64,000 bases of DNA. Source: Cellulomonas fimi (lineage in GTDB: Bacteria; Actinomycetota; Actinomycetes; Actinomycetales; Cellulomonadaceae). Where the stretch lies: positions 3,472,001 to 3,536,000 of the forward strand of contig NZ_CP110680.1 of the NCBI RefSeq assembly GCF_028583725.1. The letters are read 5' to 3'. The position numbers and the translations under genes are program-made. Below the pieces are notes generated by a model. The model worked only from the letters and a program-made list of their open reading frames with translations. It was not told the DNA's origin and did no database searches. Positions 35,700-44,094 of this stretch are shown here, in pieces. Position 1 is the first letter of the stretch. Each line of letters begins with the position of its first letter.

Positions 35700-36806
35700 G
35701 TGACCGAGCTGCTCGCGCCGACCCCGGCGGACGGCCCCGTCCCCGCAGCGGTCGTGCTGGCCGTAGTGGTGCTCGCGCTGATGGTCGCGGTGACCGCGCT
35801 CGCCGCGCGCGCACGCCGCCCCACGCTGGCCGCGGGAATGACGGGCGACGTCGCGCTGGGCACCGCCGTGCGCGCCGCCCTCCCCGGCGTGCGGGCCCAC
35901 CGCCTCGCCGTCGCCGTCGTGGACGACGGGCGCGTCACGTTCGCCGGCTTCGGCGCGGACGAGCGGACGGTCTTCGAGATCGGGTCGGTGACCAAGGCGC
36001 TGACCGGGCTCCTGCTCGCCGACGCGGTCGACCGGGGCGAGGTGACGCTCGACGACCGGCTCGGCGACCACCTCGACCTCGGCGACACCGCCGTGGCGGG
36101 CGTGCTGCTGGGCGACGCGGCCGCGCACGCGGGACGGCTGCCCCGGCTGCCCGTCGACCCGCGCCTGCTGGTGCGCGGCACCTGGGCGTCGGTGACGGGC
36201 CGCAACCCGTACGCGGGCCTCGACGTCGCCGCCCTGCTGGCGGCGGCCGCCCGCACGCCGCTCGCCACCACGACGACCCCGCAGTACTCGAACCTCGGCG
36301 CGGCGCTCGTGGGCCAGGCGCTCGCGGCGCGCGCGGGGACGACCTACGCCGGGCTGCTGGCGGACCGCCTCACGGGTCCGCTCGGCATGACGGCGACGAC
36401 GACGCCCGCCGTCCGGCCCGCCGACGACCCGATGGAGACCGGGTCGAGCAGGCGCGGTCGCGCGCAGGAGCCGTGGACGATGGACGGCTTCGCGCCCGCG
36501 GGAGGCGTACGGTCGACGACCGCGGACCTCGCGGTGCTGCTGGCGGCGCTGCTCGACGGCACGGCCCCGGGCGGGTGGGCGCTGGACGCGCGCGCCGACC
36601 TGGACGCCATTGAGCGGGTCGGCCTGTTCTGGCTGACCCGCTCGACGGACGGCGGCGCGATGACCTGGCACAACGGCATGACGGGCGGGTTCGCGTCGTT
36701 CGTGGGCCTCGACCCCGCGGCGGGACGCGGTGTCGTCGTGCTGTCGGACGTCGCGTCGAGCGTCGACGTGCTGGGCACGCGGCTGCTCGCGGCGGAGCGC
36801 GTCTGA
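35700..36806 (+). CDS. Beta-lactamase-family serine hydrolase, membrane-anchored
   Basis: A 368-residue class C beta-lactamase/D-Ala-D-Ala-carboxypeptidase-like (AmpH/Pbp4*-type) protein. An N-terminal hydrophobic helix (about residues 16-37) likely anchors it with the domain outside. The catalytic SxxK is SVTK (S96, K99), the YxN motif is YSN in TPQYSNLG, and the third motif is HNGMTGG. All are intact, but resistance function is unlikely; cell-wall or esterase activity is more usual. The GTG at 35700 has GGAGGA ahead. Confidence 0.9.
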   Translation: MTELLAPTPADGPVPAAVVLAVVVLALMVAVTALAARARRPTLAAGMTGDVALGTAVRAALPGVRAHRLAVAVVDDGRVTFAGFGADERTVFEIGSVTKALTGLLLADAVDRGEVTLDDRLGDHLDLGDTAVAGVLLGDAAAHAGRLPRLPVDPRLLVRGTWASVTGRNPYAGLDVAALLAAAARTPLATTTTPQYSNLGAALVGQALAARAGTTYAGLLADRLTGPLGMTATTTPAVRPADDPMETGSSRRGRAQEPWTMDGFAPAGGVRSTTADLAVLLAALLDGTAPGGWALDARADLDAIERVGLFWLTRSTDGGAMTWHNGMTGGFASFVGLDPAAGRGVVVLSDVASSVDVLGTRLLAAERV

Positions 36807-36916
36807 GGCCCGGCCTCCGGGTGGCCGGCCCGCCGGCGACCCGCGCCATGCAGGTCCTCGGGTCGACGTCGTCGGCAGGATGGCCTGGACCAGACACTCA
36901 TCCGGAAGGAGCGGTC

Positions 36917-37372
36917 ATGGACGACGCCGTCGCCGACGTCGAGGAGCAGGTCGCGCTCCTGCTGCGCCTCGCCGACCGCAACCGTCGCCGCAGCAGCCGG
37001 CTCGAGGGCACGCTCGACCGGTCGGCGTACATCGCGCTGCGGCACCTGACCGTCGCCGGGCCGTCCGGGATCAACGACCTCGCGGACCGGCTGCGGCTCG
37101 ACGCGTCCACCGTGACCCGGCAGGTCGTCGCCATGGAGGCCGACGGCTACGTCACGCGCGGCCGCGACAGCACCGACGGCCGCCGGGCCGTCGTGACCGC
37201 GACCCCCGCCGGCGAGCGCGCGCTCGCGCACACGCGGGCCGTCCGCGCCGAGGTCTACGACGAGATCCTGCGCCGCTGGTCCCCCGCGGACCGCCGGGTG
37301 CTCGCCGACGCCCTCGCCCGGCTCAACGCGGACCTCGACGCCGACCTCGACCGCGCGGCGGAGGACCGCTGA
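36917..37372 (+). CDS. MarR-family transcriptional regulator
   Basis: A 151-residue regulator with the MarR winged helix: SGINDLADRLRLDASTVTRQVVAMEADGYVTRGRDSTDGRRAVVTATPAGE (about residues 55-105), with the DxRA-type wing, and flanking dimerisation helices. The ATG has GGAAGGAG at ideal distance. The siderophore-interacting protein gene follows on the same strand after 78 bases with its own apparent promoter, so the two need not be one operon. Confidence 0.92.
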   Translation: MDDAVADVEEQVALLLRLADRNRRRSSRLEGTLDRSAYIALRHLTVAGPSGINDLADRLRLDASTVTRQVVAMEADGYVTRGRDSTDGRRAVVTATPAGERALAHTRAVRAEVYDEILRRWSPADRRVLADALARLNADLDADLDRAAEDR

Positions 37373-37438
37373 CCGGCCGCGCGCGGCCGCACCCACGGCG
37401 CCGGTCGGAGCGGCCCGGCAGCCCTCAGCAGCGGCGGC

Positions 37439-37444
37439 TACGGT
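37439..37444 (+). promoter_or_regulatory. Probable -10, leaderless siderophore-interacting protein gene
   Basis: TACGGT with six bases to the GTG start and no Shine-Dalgarno. Confidence 0.4.
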
Positions 37445-37450
37445 GACCCG

Positions 37451-38317
37451 GTGACCGACGCTCCCGCCCGTCCCCGGCCCGCCCCGATCGTCGCCGAGGT
37501 GCTGCGCACCGAACGCCTCTCGCCGTCGTTCGTGCGGGTCGTCGTCGGCGGGTCCGGGCTCGACGCGTTCGAGCCGTCGCCCCACGCCGACTCCTACGTC
37601 AAGCTCGTCTTCCTCCCGCCCGCCGCCGACGGGCACCGGCCCCGGCGCGACGACGGGCGCCTCGACCTCGACGCCGTGCGGGCCGCCCTCGACCCCGCGG
37701 ACGCCCCGCGCCTGCGCTCGTACACCGTGCGGGCGTTCGACCCCGCGACGCGCGAGCTCACGCTCGACTTCGTGGTGCACGGCGACGAGGGCGTCGCGGG
37801 ACCGTGGGCCGCGTCCGCCGAGCCCGGCGACGAGGTGCTGGTCGTGGGTCCCGGCGGTGGCTGGTCGCCCGACCCGACGGCCGCGTCGCACCTGCTCGTC
37901 GGCGACGCGAGCGCGCTGCCCGCGATCGCCGTCGCGCTCGAGCGGCTGCCCTCCGGCGCCGTCGGGCACGTCGTCGTCGAGGTCCACGACCCGCACGACG
38001 AGCTGCCCCTCGCGGCACCCGCCGGCGTGCGCGTGCAGTGGGTGCACAGCGGGCTCGGCGTCCCCGGCGTCGCGCTCGTCGAGGCCGTGCTCGCGCTGCC
38101 GCCGCTCCCCACGCCCGTGAGCGCGTTCCTGCACGGCGAGGCGGGCGCCGTCCGTGAGCTGCGCCGCCACCTGCGCACCGACCGCGGCGTGACCCGCGAG
38201 CAGCTCTCCGTGTCGGGCTACTGGCGCCTCGGGACCGACGACGAGGGCTGGCGCGCGGGCAAGCGCGCGTGGCTCGCCGACATCGAGGAGTCGGAGGCCG
38301 TCGCCGGGCTCGCCTGA
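37451..38317 (+). CDS. Siderophore-interacting protein (NAD(P)H-dependent ferric reductase)
   Basis: A 288-residue flavoprotein of the SIP/ViuB family that reduces ferric siderophores in the cytoplasm to release iron. The FAD-binding motif RSYTVR is at residues 89-94. DFVVHGDEGVAGPWAASAEPGD and VVGPGGGW form the FAD/nucleotide region, and the C-terminal NAD(P)H domain includes FLHGEAGAVRELRRHL and the family signature SGYWRLGTDDEGWR. It looks complete. No transporter or siderophore synthesis genes are next to it. Confidence 0.95.
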   Translation: MTDAPARPRPAPIVAEVLRTERLSPSFVRVVVGGSGLDAFEPSPHADSYVKLVFLPPAADGHRPRRDDGRLDLDAVRAALDPADAPRLRSYTVRAFDPATRELTLDFVVHGDEGVAGPWAASAEPGDEVLVVGPGGGWSPDPTAASHLLVGDASALPAIAVALERLPSGAVGHVVVEVHDPHDELPLAAPAGVRVQWVHSGLGVPGVALVEAVLALPPLPTPVSAFLHGEAGAVRELRRHLRTDRGVTREQLSVSGYWRLGTDDEGWRAGKRAWLADIEESEAVAGLA

Positions 38318-38439
38318 GCGGCGTCGCCGCACCCGGCGCGGGACGGCCCGACGCCGGGACGTCGCCCGTGGCGGAGGCGGCACGGCCGGGGATGCGGCGC
38401 GGTCCGGGATGTCGCCGGGCCCGGGACCCCGGTGGCTCG

Positions 38440-38445
38440 TAGGGT
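38440..38445 (+). promoter_or_regulatory. Probable -10, leaderless HNH gene
   Basis: TAGGGT, seven bases before the ATG at 38453, with no ribosome-binding site. Confidence 0.5.
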
Positions 38446-38452
38446 CGGGCCG

Positions 38453-38812
38453 ATGGCCACCACCCGCAGCACCCGCCGCGTCCGCGCGGACCGACGGCGG
38501 CGCCGACGCCTCGCGCAGGTCGACCACGACCTCAGCGCGGCCGACTGGGCCGCCCTGCGCGACGCGTGGGCCGGCTGCGCGTACTGCGGCGTCGCGACGG
38601 TCGACCTGCAGCGCGACTGCGTGCTGCCGATCTCGCGCGGCGGTCGCTACACGCTCCTCAACGTCGTCCCCGCGTGCCGGGCGTGCAACGCGAGCAAGTG
38701 CAACGCCGAGGTCACCACGTGGATGCGCCGGAAGCGTCTCGACGAGCGCGCGTTCCTCGTCCGCCAGGCGCAGGTCGTCGCGCTGCTCACCGCGGCCCCC
38801 GTCGAGCCGTGA
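38453..38812 (+). CDS. HNH-domain protein with substituted catalytic His
   Basis: A 119-residue HNH-type protein: an Arg-rich N-terminus (residues 5-20), a first zinc pair CAYC (C42, C45), the core DCVLPISRGGRYTLLNVVPACRACN with Asn70, and a second zinc pair C75/C78. In the family the first core pair is normally Asp-His, the His being the general base. Here it is Asp55-Cys56, so nuclease activity may be lost or altered. Its stop overlaps the start of the next gene (GTGA), tying an HNH protein to a reductase-like gene. It appears leaderless. Confidence 0.85.
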   Translation: MATTRSTRRVRADRRRRRRLAQVDHDLSAADWAALRDAWAGCAYCGVATVDLQRDCVLPISRGGRYTLLNVVPACRACNASKCNAEVTTWMRRKRLDERAFLVRQAQVVALLTAAPVEP

Positions 38813-40029
38813 CCGGCCGGGAGCACGACGTCGTCCTGCTCGGCGCGACCGGGTTCGTCGGCAGGCTCGTCGCCCGGCACCTCGCGCTGCACGCGCCGGC
38901 GGGGACGCGCGTCGCGCTCGCCGGGCGGTCCGCCGACCGGCTCGCGGAGGTCCGGGACGCGCTCCCGTCGCGGGCGCACACGTGGCCGCTCGTCCTCGCG
39001 GACTCCCACGACGACGCGACGCTCGCGGACCTCGCCGCGTCGGCGCGCGTCGTCGTCAGCACGGTCGGCCCCTACGCGCGGCACGGCCTGCCCCTCGTCG
39101 CGGCGTGCGCACGGGCGGGGACGCACTACGCCGACCTCACGGGCGAGACGCCGTTCGTCCGCGAGGCCGCCGACCGCCACGACGCCGTCGCGCGCTCCAC
39201 CGGCGCCCGGCTCGTGCACGCCTGCGGGTACGACTCCGTCCCGTCGGACCTCGGCGTGCTCGTGCTGCACCGCAGCGCGTCGTCCGACGGCGCCGGGCCG
39301 CTGCGAGACGTGCGGCTGCTCGCGCGGGCGCGCGGCGGGGTCAGCGGCGGCACGGTCGAGTCCGCGCTGGGGATCGTCGAGCATGCCGCCCGCTCGGCCG
39401 CGGTGCGCCGACTGCTGGCCGACCCGTACGCACTGAGCCCGGACCGCGCCGCCGAGCCGTCGACGCCGCAGCCCCCCGACGTGCAGCCCGTGCGCGTGCT
39501 GCCCGGCGGGCGGTGGGCGGCCCCGTTCCCCATGGCGTCGTTCAACTCACGCGTCGTGCGGCGCAGCAACGCGCTGCAGGGCTGGGCCTACGGCCGCGAG
39601 CTGCGCTACGCCGAGGCGATGGGCGTGGGCCGTGGGCTGCGGGGCGCGGTGGCCGTCGTCGGGATCACCGCCGGGCTCGGCGTCGGTGTGGCCGCCCTCG
39701 CGCTCCCCCCGACGCGTGCACTGGTCCGCCGTGCGCTCCCGGCCGGCTCGGGCCCGAGCGAGGCGACCCGCGAGAGCGGCTGGTTCCGCATGGACCTCGT
39801 CGGCGTCACCGCGGACGGCCGGCACTACCGCGCCGAGGTCGCCGGTCCCGGTGACCCGGGCTACGCGGCGACCGGCGTCATGCTCGGCGAGGCCGCGCTC
39901 GCGCTCGCGCTCGACGAGGACCGGCTCCCCGACCGCGCGGGTTCGCTCACCCCGGCGGCGGGTCTCGGCGACGTCCTGGTCGACCGGCTCCGCGCGGCCG
40001 GTCACACCTACGCGGCTGCCGCCCGCTGA
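38809..40029 (+). CDS. Saccharopine dehydrogenase-like / trans-acting enoyl reductase family protein
   Basis: A 406-residue protein with an N-terminal Rossmann motif LLGATGFVGRLVA (about residues 8-20), the STVGPYARHGLPLVAACARAGTHYADLTGE region typical of the family, and a C-terminal half with a hydrophobic segment (about 275-300). Relatives include mycobacterial enoyl reductases that act on phthiocerol-type lipid synthesis (Rv2449c/Rv2953 group), but most members have no proven reaction. The GTG is coupled to the HNH stop. No polyketide synthase is nearby. Confidence 0.87.
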   Translation: MTGREHDVVLLGATGFVGRLVARHLALHAPAGTRVALAGRSADRLAEVRDALPSRAHTWPLVLADSHDDATLADLAASARVVVSTVGPYARHGLPLVAACARAGTHYADLTGETPFVREAADRHDAVARSTGARLVHACGYDSVPSDLGVLVLHRSASSDGAGPLRDVRLLARARGGVSGGTVESALGIVEHAARSAAVRRLLADPYALSPDRAAEPSTPQPPDVQPVRVLPGGRWAAPFPMASFNSRVVRRSNALQGWAYGRELRYAEAMGVGRGLRGAVAVVGITAGLGVGVAALALPPTRALVRRALPAGSGPSEATRESGWFRMDLVGVTADGRHYRAEVAGPGDPGYAATGVMLGEAALALALDEDRLPDRAGSLTPAAGLGDVLVDRLRAAGHTYAAAAR

Positions 40030-40048
40030 GGGGTGTGTGCCGACGTCG

Positions 40049-40570
40049 TCAGCGCACGGTCGAGACGAGGTGACGCCCCCACTCCCACGCGCGCTCGACC
40101 TCGCCCTCCGACGGGCCGCCGGACGTGCCGACGACGCGGAACGTCTCCGGCGGCACCACCAGCCGACCGCGCAGGGCGAGCAGGCGCTCGGCGATCACCG
40201 CCGACGCGGACCCGCCGTCGACCGTGCCCCACGCGGTGTCGAACGCCGCGACCGGGAGCGTCCCGACCGTGCGCGCCGCCGCGGCCGCGAGCCAGCGGTC
40301 GAGCCCCGTCAGTCCGGAGACGACCTCGCCGTGCGCCCGGGCGGTCGCGCGTGTCGTCTCCGTGCTCAGCCCCCGCCGGTGCGTCGGGCCGCCGACGACG
40401 AGCAGCAGGACGTCGTCCGGCCACCACGGCGCGCGCTCGCCGTCGCCGACCACACGGCCCACCTCGACGACGTCGGTGGGCAGGCCGCACGACGCGATCC
40501 CTGCCCCGACGGACTCCGCGACGGCCTGGGTGCCGCCGAACATCGACTCGAACACCACGATCGCTGTCAT
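40049..40570 (-). CDS. Flavodoxin-family protein
   Basis: A 173-residue flavodoxin-like domain. The FMN phosphate-binding loop is in VVFESMFGGTQAVAESVGAGI (residues about 5-25, with Gly-Gly-Thr), and VVGGPTHRRGLSTETTR forms the second FMN loop. It has the length and layout of a stand-alone flavodoxin/flavodoxin-like oxidoreductase; the partner is unknown. The ATG is at 40570. It converges with the reductase-like gene, with a gap of only 19 bases. Confidence 0.88.
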   Translation of the reverse strand: MTAIVVFESMFGGTQAVAESVGAGIASCGLPTDVVEVGRVVGDGERAPWWPDDVLLLVVGGPTHRRGLSTETTRATARAHGEVVSGLTGLDRWLAAAAARTVGTLPVAAFDTAWGTVDGGSASAVIAERLLALRGRLVVPPETFRVVGTSGGPSEGEVERAWEWGRHLVSTVR

Positions 40571-40682
40571 GACCCCACGGTCCTCGCCGTCCGCGGTGAC
40601 CGCCGCGGCCGTTGGTCCCGGGTCGGACGCGCGTCTGACCAGGCGCGACGCGCCGGCCGGCACCCCCGCAAGCGGGCGACGT

Positions 40683-41243
40683 CTACCAGCACCACCCGAC
40701 CGTCAGCGGCTCCTCGCGCAGGCGGCGCTCCGCCGCCCGTCCCGCCGGGCTGAGGAAACGCATCATCCGCAGGTCCGGGCTCGGTCCGTCCGCGCCGTCC
40801 TCGACCGTCCCGCCCGGGCACGTCGACCAGCCGGACCGGGCGTAGAACGACTCGAGCGACGGAGCGCAGAACAGCCCGGCGACGTCGAACCCGCCCCCGT
40901 CGACCAGCGCGCCGGCCGCGCGCAGCACGGCGGACCCACACCCCTCCCCGCGGTACGGCGGAGACGTGACGACGCTGGCGACGCCCGCCACGCGCAGTCC
41001 GGTCCGGTGCACCTCGTCCGGCACCCGCAGCACGACCGCGTGGGACAGCAGCACCTCGCCGTGCCGCAGCACGACGTACCGGGGTGCGACGTCGTCCTCG
41101 AACGGGCGCGTGATCCAGCGCAGGCCGCCGTCGAAGAGCCCGGGCCACTCGCTGCGCATGAGCGTCACGGCCTGCCACGTCACCGACTCGGGCACGTCGT
41201 CGTCCGTGAAGACCTCGACCGTCGTCCCCGCCACGCTGCCCAT
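40683..41243 (-). CDS. GNAT N-acetyltransferase, distantly AAC(2')-like
   Basis: A 186-residue GNAT fold: beta strand HAVVLRV, then VAGVASVVTSPPYRGEGCGSAVLRAAG with the acetyl-CoA loop (R/QxxGxG-type RGEGCG), and LFCAPSLESFYARSGW. Overall length, the ARxxYxxRGW-like segment and a C-terminus ending in Trp recall aminoglycoside 2'-acetyltransferases of mycobacteria. Identity is too low to claim that activity by eye. The ATG is at 41243. A tRNA gene lies upstream on the same strand. Confidence 0.85.
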   Translation of the reverse strand: MGSVAGTTVEVFTDDDVPESVTWQAVTLMRSEWPGLFDGGLRWITRPFEDDVAPRYVVLRHGEVLLSHAVVLRVPDEVHRTGLRVAGVASVVTSPPYRGEGCGSAVLRAAGALVDGGGFDVAGLFCAPSLESFYARSGWSTCPGGTVEDGADGPSPDLRMMRFLSPAGRAAERRLREEPLTVGWCW

Positions 41244-41331
41244 GCGCGGACGGTAGGGGCGGGGGTGCGGAAATGGGAAGTCGTCGACCGACCGAGCACG
41301 ACCCTCCGGCCGGTCGGGGACGGCCGCGCGG

Positions 41332-41405
41332 TGCCCCCGCCGGGGCTCGAACCCGGACTGGGCCGGGTTTAAGCCGGCTGCCTCTGCCGATTGGGCTACG
41401 GGGGC
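41332..41405 (-). tRNA. tRNA with UAA anticodon in a class I (short variable arm) body
   Basis: A 74-base cloverleaf. Acceptor stem GCCCCCG/CGGGGGC with discriminator A73, U8-A9, a D-arm with a three-pair stem and GG in the loop, anticodon stem GCCGG/CCGGC with loop CUUAAAC (anticodon UAA at 41371-41369), variable loop of five bases (CCAGU), T-stem CCGGG/CCCGG and T-loop UUCGAGC. CCA is not encoded. UAA should read the leucine codon UUA, but bacterial leucine tRNAs are class II with a long variable arm, and this one is not. Its amino-acid identity is therefore uncertain. Confidence 0.85.
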
Positions 41406-41494
41406 ATCGTCCACCACCCGCCGCGAGCGGCACGGCGGTCGGCGCGCACGCTCATCCTGCCAGCGGTCCGACCGGGCGTGTCGGTGGTCGCGTC

Positions 41495-41500
41495 TAGGGT
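41495..41500 (+). promoter_or_regulatory. Probable -10, leaderless hydrolase gene
   Basis: TAGGGT, seven bases before the GTG at 41508, with no Shine-Dalgarno. Confidence 0.5.
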
Positions 41501-41507
41501 CCGGCGC

Positions 41508-42329
41508 GTGCACATCGAGGAGCGCGGGGCCGGGATGCCCGTCGTGATGATCCACGGGTTCGGCGTGGATCACCGGATCATGCTGCCGCTCGACCCGGTG
41601 CTCGCCGGGCACGGGCCGTGGCGACGGCTCTACGTCTCGCTGCCGTGGACGGACCGCACGCCGCTGGGCGCGATCCGGAGCAGCGAGGACGTGGCGGCGG
41701 CGCTGCGCGACGCGGTGCGCGCACGGCTGGGCGACGAGCCGTTCGCCGTCGTCGGCAGCTCCTACGGCGGCATGCTCGCCCGCCGGCTCGCGCACGACCT
41801 GCGCGACCAGGTGCTCGGCCTCGCGACCGTGGCGGGGCTCTGGGCCGGCGAGGTCGACGCGCGCGTGCTGCCGCAGCGCACCGTGCTCCGCGAGGACCCG
41901 GCTGCGCTCCGCGACGTCGACCCGGTGGTCGCCGCCGGCTACCGCGCGATGGCCGTCGTCGAGTCGCGGGCGGGCCTGGACGCGTACCGCCGCTTCGTGC
42001 AGCCGGGCGAGGACGCGGCGGACCAGGGAGCGCTCGACACGCTGCGCGCCCGGTACCCGTTCGACGTCGAGCCCGAGGACGCGTCGCCCGAGCCGTTCAC
42101 CGCGCCGACGCTCGTGCTGTGCGGGCGTCAGGACCACGTGGTCGGGTACGCGGACGCGTGGCGGCGGCTCGACCACTACCCGCGCGCGTCGTACGTGGTG
42201 CTCGACGCGGCCGGGCACAACGTGCACCTGGACCAGCCGCGCGCGACCGCCGCCGCGCTGGCGGCGTGGCTCGACGAGGTCGCCGAGGTCTCGCGCTCGC
42301 GTCCGGCGGTGGTCCCGGCCGGGGCCTGA
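41508..42329 (+). CDS. Alpha/beta hydrolase
   Basis: A 273-residue alpha/beta hydrolase: HGFG oxyanion loop (IHGFGVDHRI), nucleophile elbow GSSYGG, catalytic Asp in LCGRQDHVVGY and His in AAGHNVHLDQP. A lid segment follows strand 6. The substrate is unknown. The GTG start lies seven bases after TAGGGT and has no ribosome-binding site, so the mRNA is probably leaderless. It is monocistronic and converges on ndh through a shared terminator. Confidence 0.9.
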   Translation: MHIEERGAGMPVVMIHGFGVDHRIMLPLDPVLAGHGPWRRLYVSLPWTDRTPLGAIRSSEDVAAALRDAVRARLGDEPFAVVGSSYGGMLARRLAHDLRDQVLGLATVAGLWAGEVDARVLPQRTVLREDPAALRDVDPVVAAGYRAMAVVESRAGLDAYRRFVQPGEDAADQGALDTLRARYPFDVEPEDASPEPFTAPTLVLCGRQDHVVGYADAWRRLDHYPRASYVVLDAAGHNVHLDQPRATAAALAAWLDEVAEVSRSRPAVVPAGA

Positions 42330-42399
42330 TCCCGCGGTCGTCGCTGCCGACCGCCCGTCCCGTCCCGGCGCGAGCGTCAGGGAGGGGCCCGCGCAGACG

Positions 42400-42441
42400 C
42401 GACGAGGCCCGGCTCCCGTCGCGGGGAACCGGGCCTCGTCG
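42400..42441. terminator. Bidirectional terminator hairpin
   Basis: 13-bp stem (arm CGACGAGGCCCGG) around a 16-base loop that can pair further (TCCC with GGGA). It separates the convergent hydrolase and ndh genes. Confidence 0.8.
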
Positions 42442-42456
42442 GACGCGGTCAGGTCG

Positions 42457-43959
42457 TCAGCTGGCGCTCTTCGCGGCCTGGCCGCTGCCCGTCGACTGCT
42501 GCTTCTCGGCGGGCGAGCCGGCCTCGGCCTTCTGCGGCGGCAGCGCGGCGGTGTCGACCGCGCGCGGCTTCGGCGGGACGGCCGCGGCGCGGAACTCGGC
42601 GCGCGGGTCGTGCACCGAGCCGAGCGCCACGACCTCGCGGCGCAGCAGGATCGAGCCGGTCCAGCCGGCCATGATGCGCAGCTTCCGGTTGATCGTCGGC
42701 ATCGCGTACACGTGGTACGTGCGGTGCAGGAACCAGGCCAGCACGCCGCGGACCTTGATCTTGCCGAACATCTGCGCGACGCCCTTGTACATCCCGAGGG
42801 ACGCGACGGCGCCGATGTTCTTGTGCTTGTACTCGGTCAGCTCGGCCGAGCGGAGCACGCGCGCCAGGTTGTCGCCGAGGTGCTTGCCCTCGCGGACGGC
42901 GTGCTGGGCGTTCGGCGGGCAGAAGGCGCCCGGGTTGTAGAGGTCCGGCACGGCGGCGCAGTCGCCCGCGGCGTACGCGTCGGGGACGACGGTGCCGTCG
43001 GCGTCGACGACCTGCAGGAACGCGTCGGTGGTGACGCGGCCCATCTTGTCGAGGGGCAGGTCGGACTGCTGCAGGACGGGGTTGGCCTTGACGCCCGCGG
43101 TCCAGATGATCGTCTCGGCGTCGAACTCCTGGCCGTTCGACAGCACGACGTGCCCGTCGACGCACGAGTTGAGGAACGTCGAGAGGAAGATCTCGATGTC
43201 GCGCTTGCGCAGCTGCTCGAGCGTGTAGCCGCCGAGCTCCTCGCTGACCTCGGGGAGGATGCGCGGCGAGCCCTCGACCAGCACGAACCGCAGCTCGTCC
43301 TGCTCGATCTGGTTGTAGTGGCGCACCGAGTAGCGCGCCATGTCCTCGACCTCGGCGAGCGCCTCGATGCCGGCGAACCCGCCGCCGACGAAGACGAACG
43401 TGAGCATCCGCTTGCGGAGCTCGGGGTCCCAGGTGCTGGAGGCGACGTCGATGCGGTTCAGCACGTGGTTGCGGACCGCGATGGCCTCCTCCACGTTCTT
43501 GAAGCCGATGCCCTGCTCCGCGAGGCCCGGGATGGGCAGCGTGCGGGCGACCGAGCCGAGGCCGACGACCAGGTGGTCGTAGGTGATCCAGTACGCGTCG
43601 CCCTCCTCGGGCGTGATCTCCACGGTCCGCTCGGCGTGGTGGATCTGCGTGACCTTGCCCTGCAGCACGTCGACGCCCTTGAGGGCGCGGCGGTGCGGGG
43701 CGACGACGTTGCGCGCGTCGATCGAGCCGGCCGCGGCCTCGGGCAGGAACGGCGCGTACGTCATGTACGGACGGGGGTCCACGACGACGATCGCGGCCTC
43801 ACGCTTGCCGAGGCGCTTGCGCAGACGGCGGGCGGTCGTGAGGCCGACCGAGCCGCCGCCGAGGATCACGACGCGCGGGACCTTGCGGGGCTTGCCACGG
43901 GGGACGACCGCACCGGCCGCGGGTGCGGCGTCGACCGGGGTCTGGGCAGAAGTCGGCAT
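42457..43959 (-). CDS. ndh: Type II NADH dehydrogenase
   Basis: A 500-residue single-subunit, non-proton-pumping NADH:quinone oxidoreductase. Two Rossmann folds are seen: FAD site VVILGGGSVGLTTARRL (about residues 29-45) and NADH site FVFVGGGFAGIEALAEVEDM. The AAGDCAAVPD motif binds FAD, and the quinone-site region CPPNAQHAVREGKHLGDNL follows. A C-terminal amphipathic/hydrophobic stretch (GVLAWFLHRTYHVYAMPTINRKLRIMAGWTGSILLRR) should tether it to the membrane, and a ~60-residue Ala/Pro/Lys tail follows. The ATG at 43959 has TGGAG close ahead. Confidence 0.95.
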   Translation of the reverse strand: MPTSAQTPVDAAPAAGAVVPRGKPRKVPRVVILGGGSVGLTTARRLRKRLGKREAAIVVVDPRPYMTYAPFLPEAAAGSIDARNVVAPHRRALKGVDVLQGKVTQIHHAERTVEITPEEGDAYWITYDHLVVGLGSVARTLPIPGLAEQGIGFKNVEEAIAVRNHVLNRIDVASSTWDPELRKRMLTFVFVGGGFAGIEALAEVEDMARYSVRHYNQIEQDELRFVLVEGSPRILPEVSEELGGYTLEQLRKRDIEIFLSTFLNSCVDGHVVLSNGQEFDAETIIWTAGVKANPVLQQSDLPLDKMGRVTTDAFLQVVDADGTVVPDAYAAGDCAAVPDLYNPGAFCPPNAQHAVREGKHLGDNLARVLRSAELTEYKHKNIGAVASLGMYKGVAQMFGKIKVRGVLAWFLHRTYHVYAMPTINRKLRIMAGWTGSILLRREVVALGSVHDPRAEFRAAAVPPKPRAVDTAALPPQKAEAGSPAEKQQSTGSGQAAKSAS

Positions 43960-44031
43960 ATCTCCACGGTATCCGCCGCCGTCGAACCACGCCGTCCGGT
44001 GGACGGTGACGCTGCGCACACGGGCTGGGAA

Positions 44032-44057
44032 AGGGCTGTGAGCCTGGTCTCAGCCCT
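44032..44057 (-). terminator. Possible terminator after the beta-glucosidase gene
   Basis: AGGGCT and AGCCCT arms with an inner GAG/CTC pair, between the beta-glucosidase stop and the ndh start. Confidence 0.35.
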
Positions 44058-44094
44058 CGCCGTCGAGCCGTGGTCCCCGGTGCGTCCGCCCCGG

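Noticed and set aside
35700..36806. Beta-lactam resistance gene
   Set aside because: The fold and SxxK/YxN motifs are shared with many peptidases and esterases, and nothing nearby suggests an antibiotic-resistance locus.
41332..41405. Reading the tRNA as a lysine (CUU) or stop-suppressor species
   Set aside because: The seven-base loop with U33 places the anticodon at UAA, which pairs with codon UUA. A CUU reading would lose U33, and suppression of UAA stops would need anticodon UUA.
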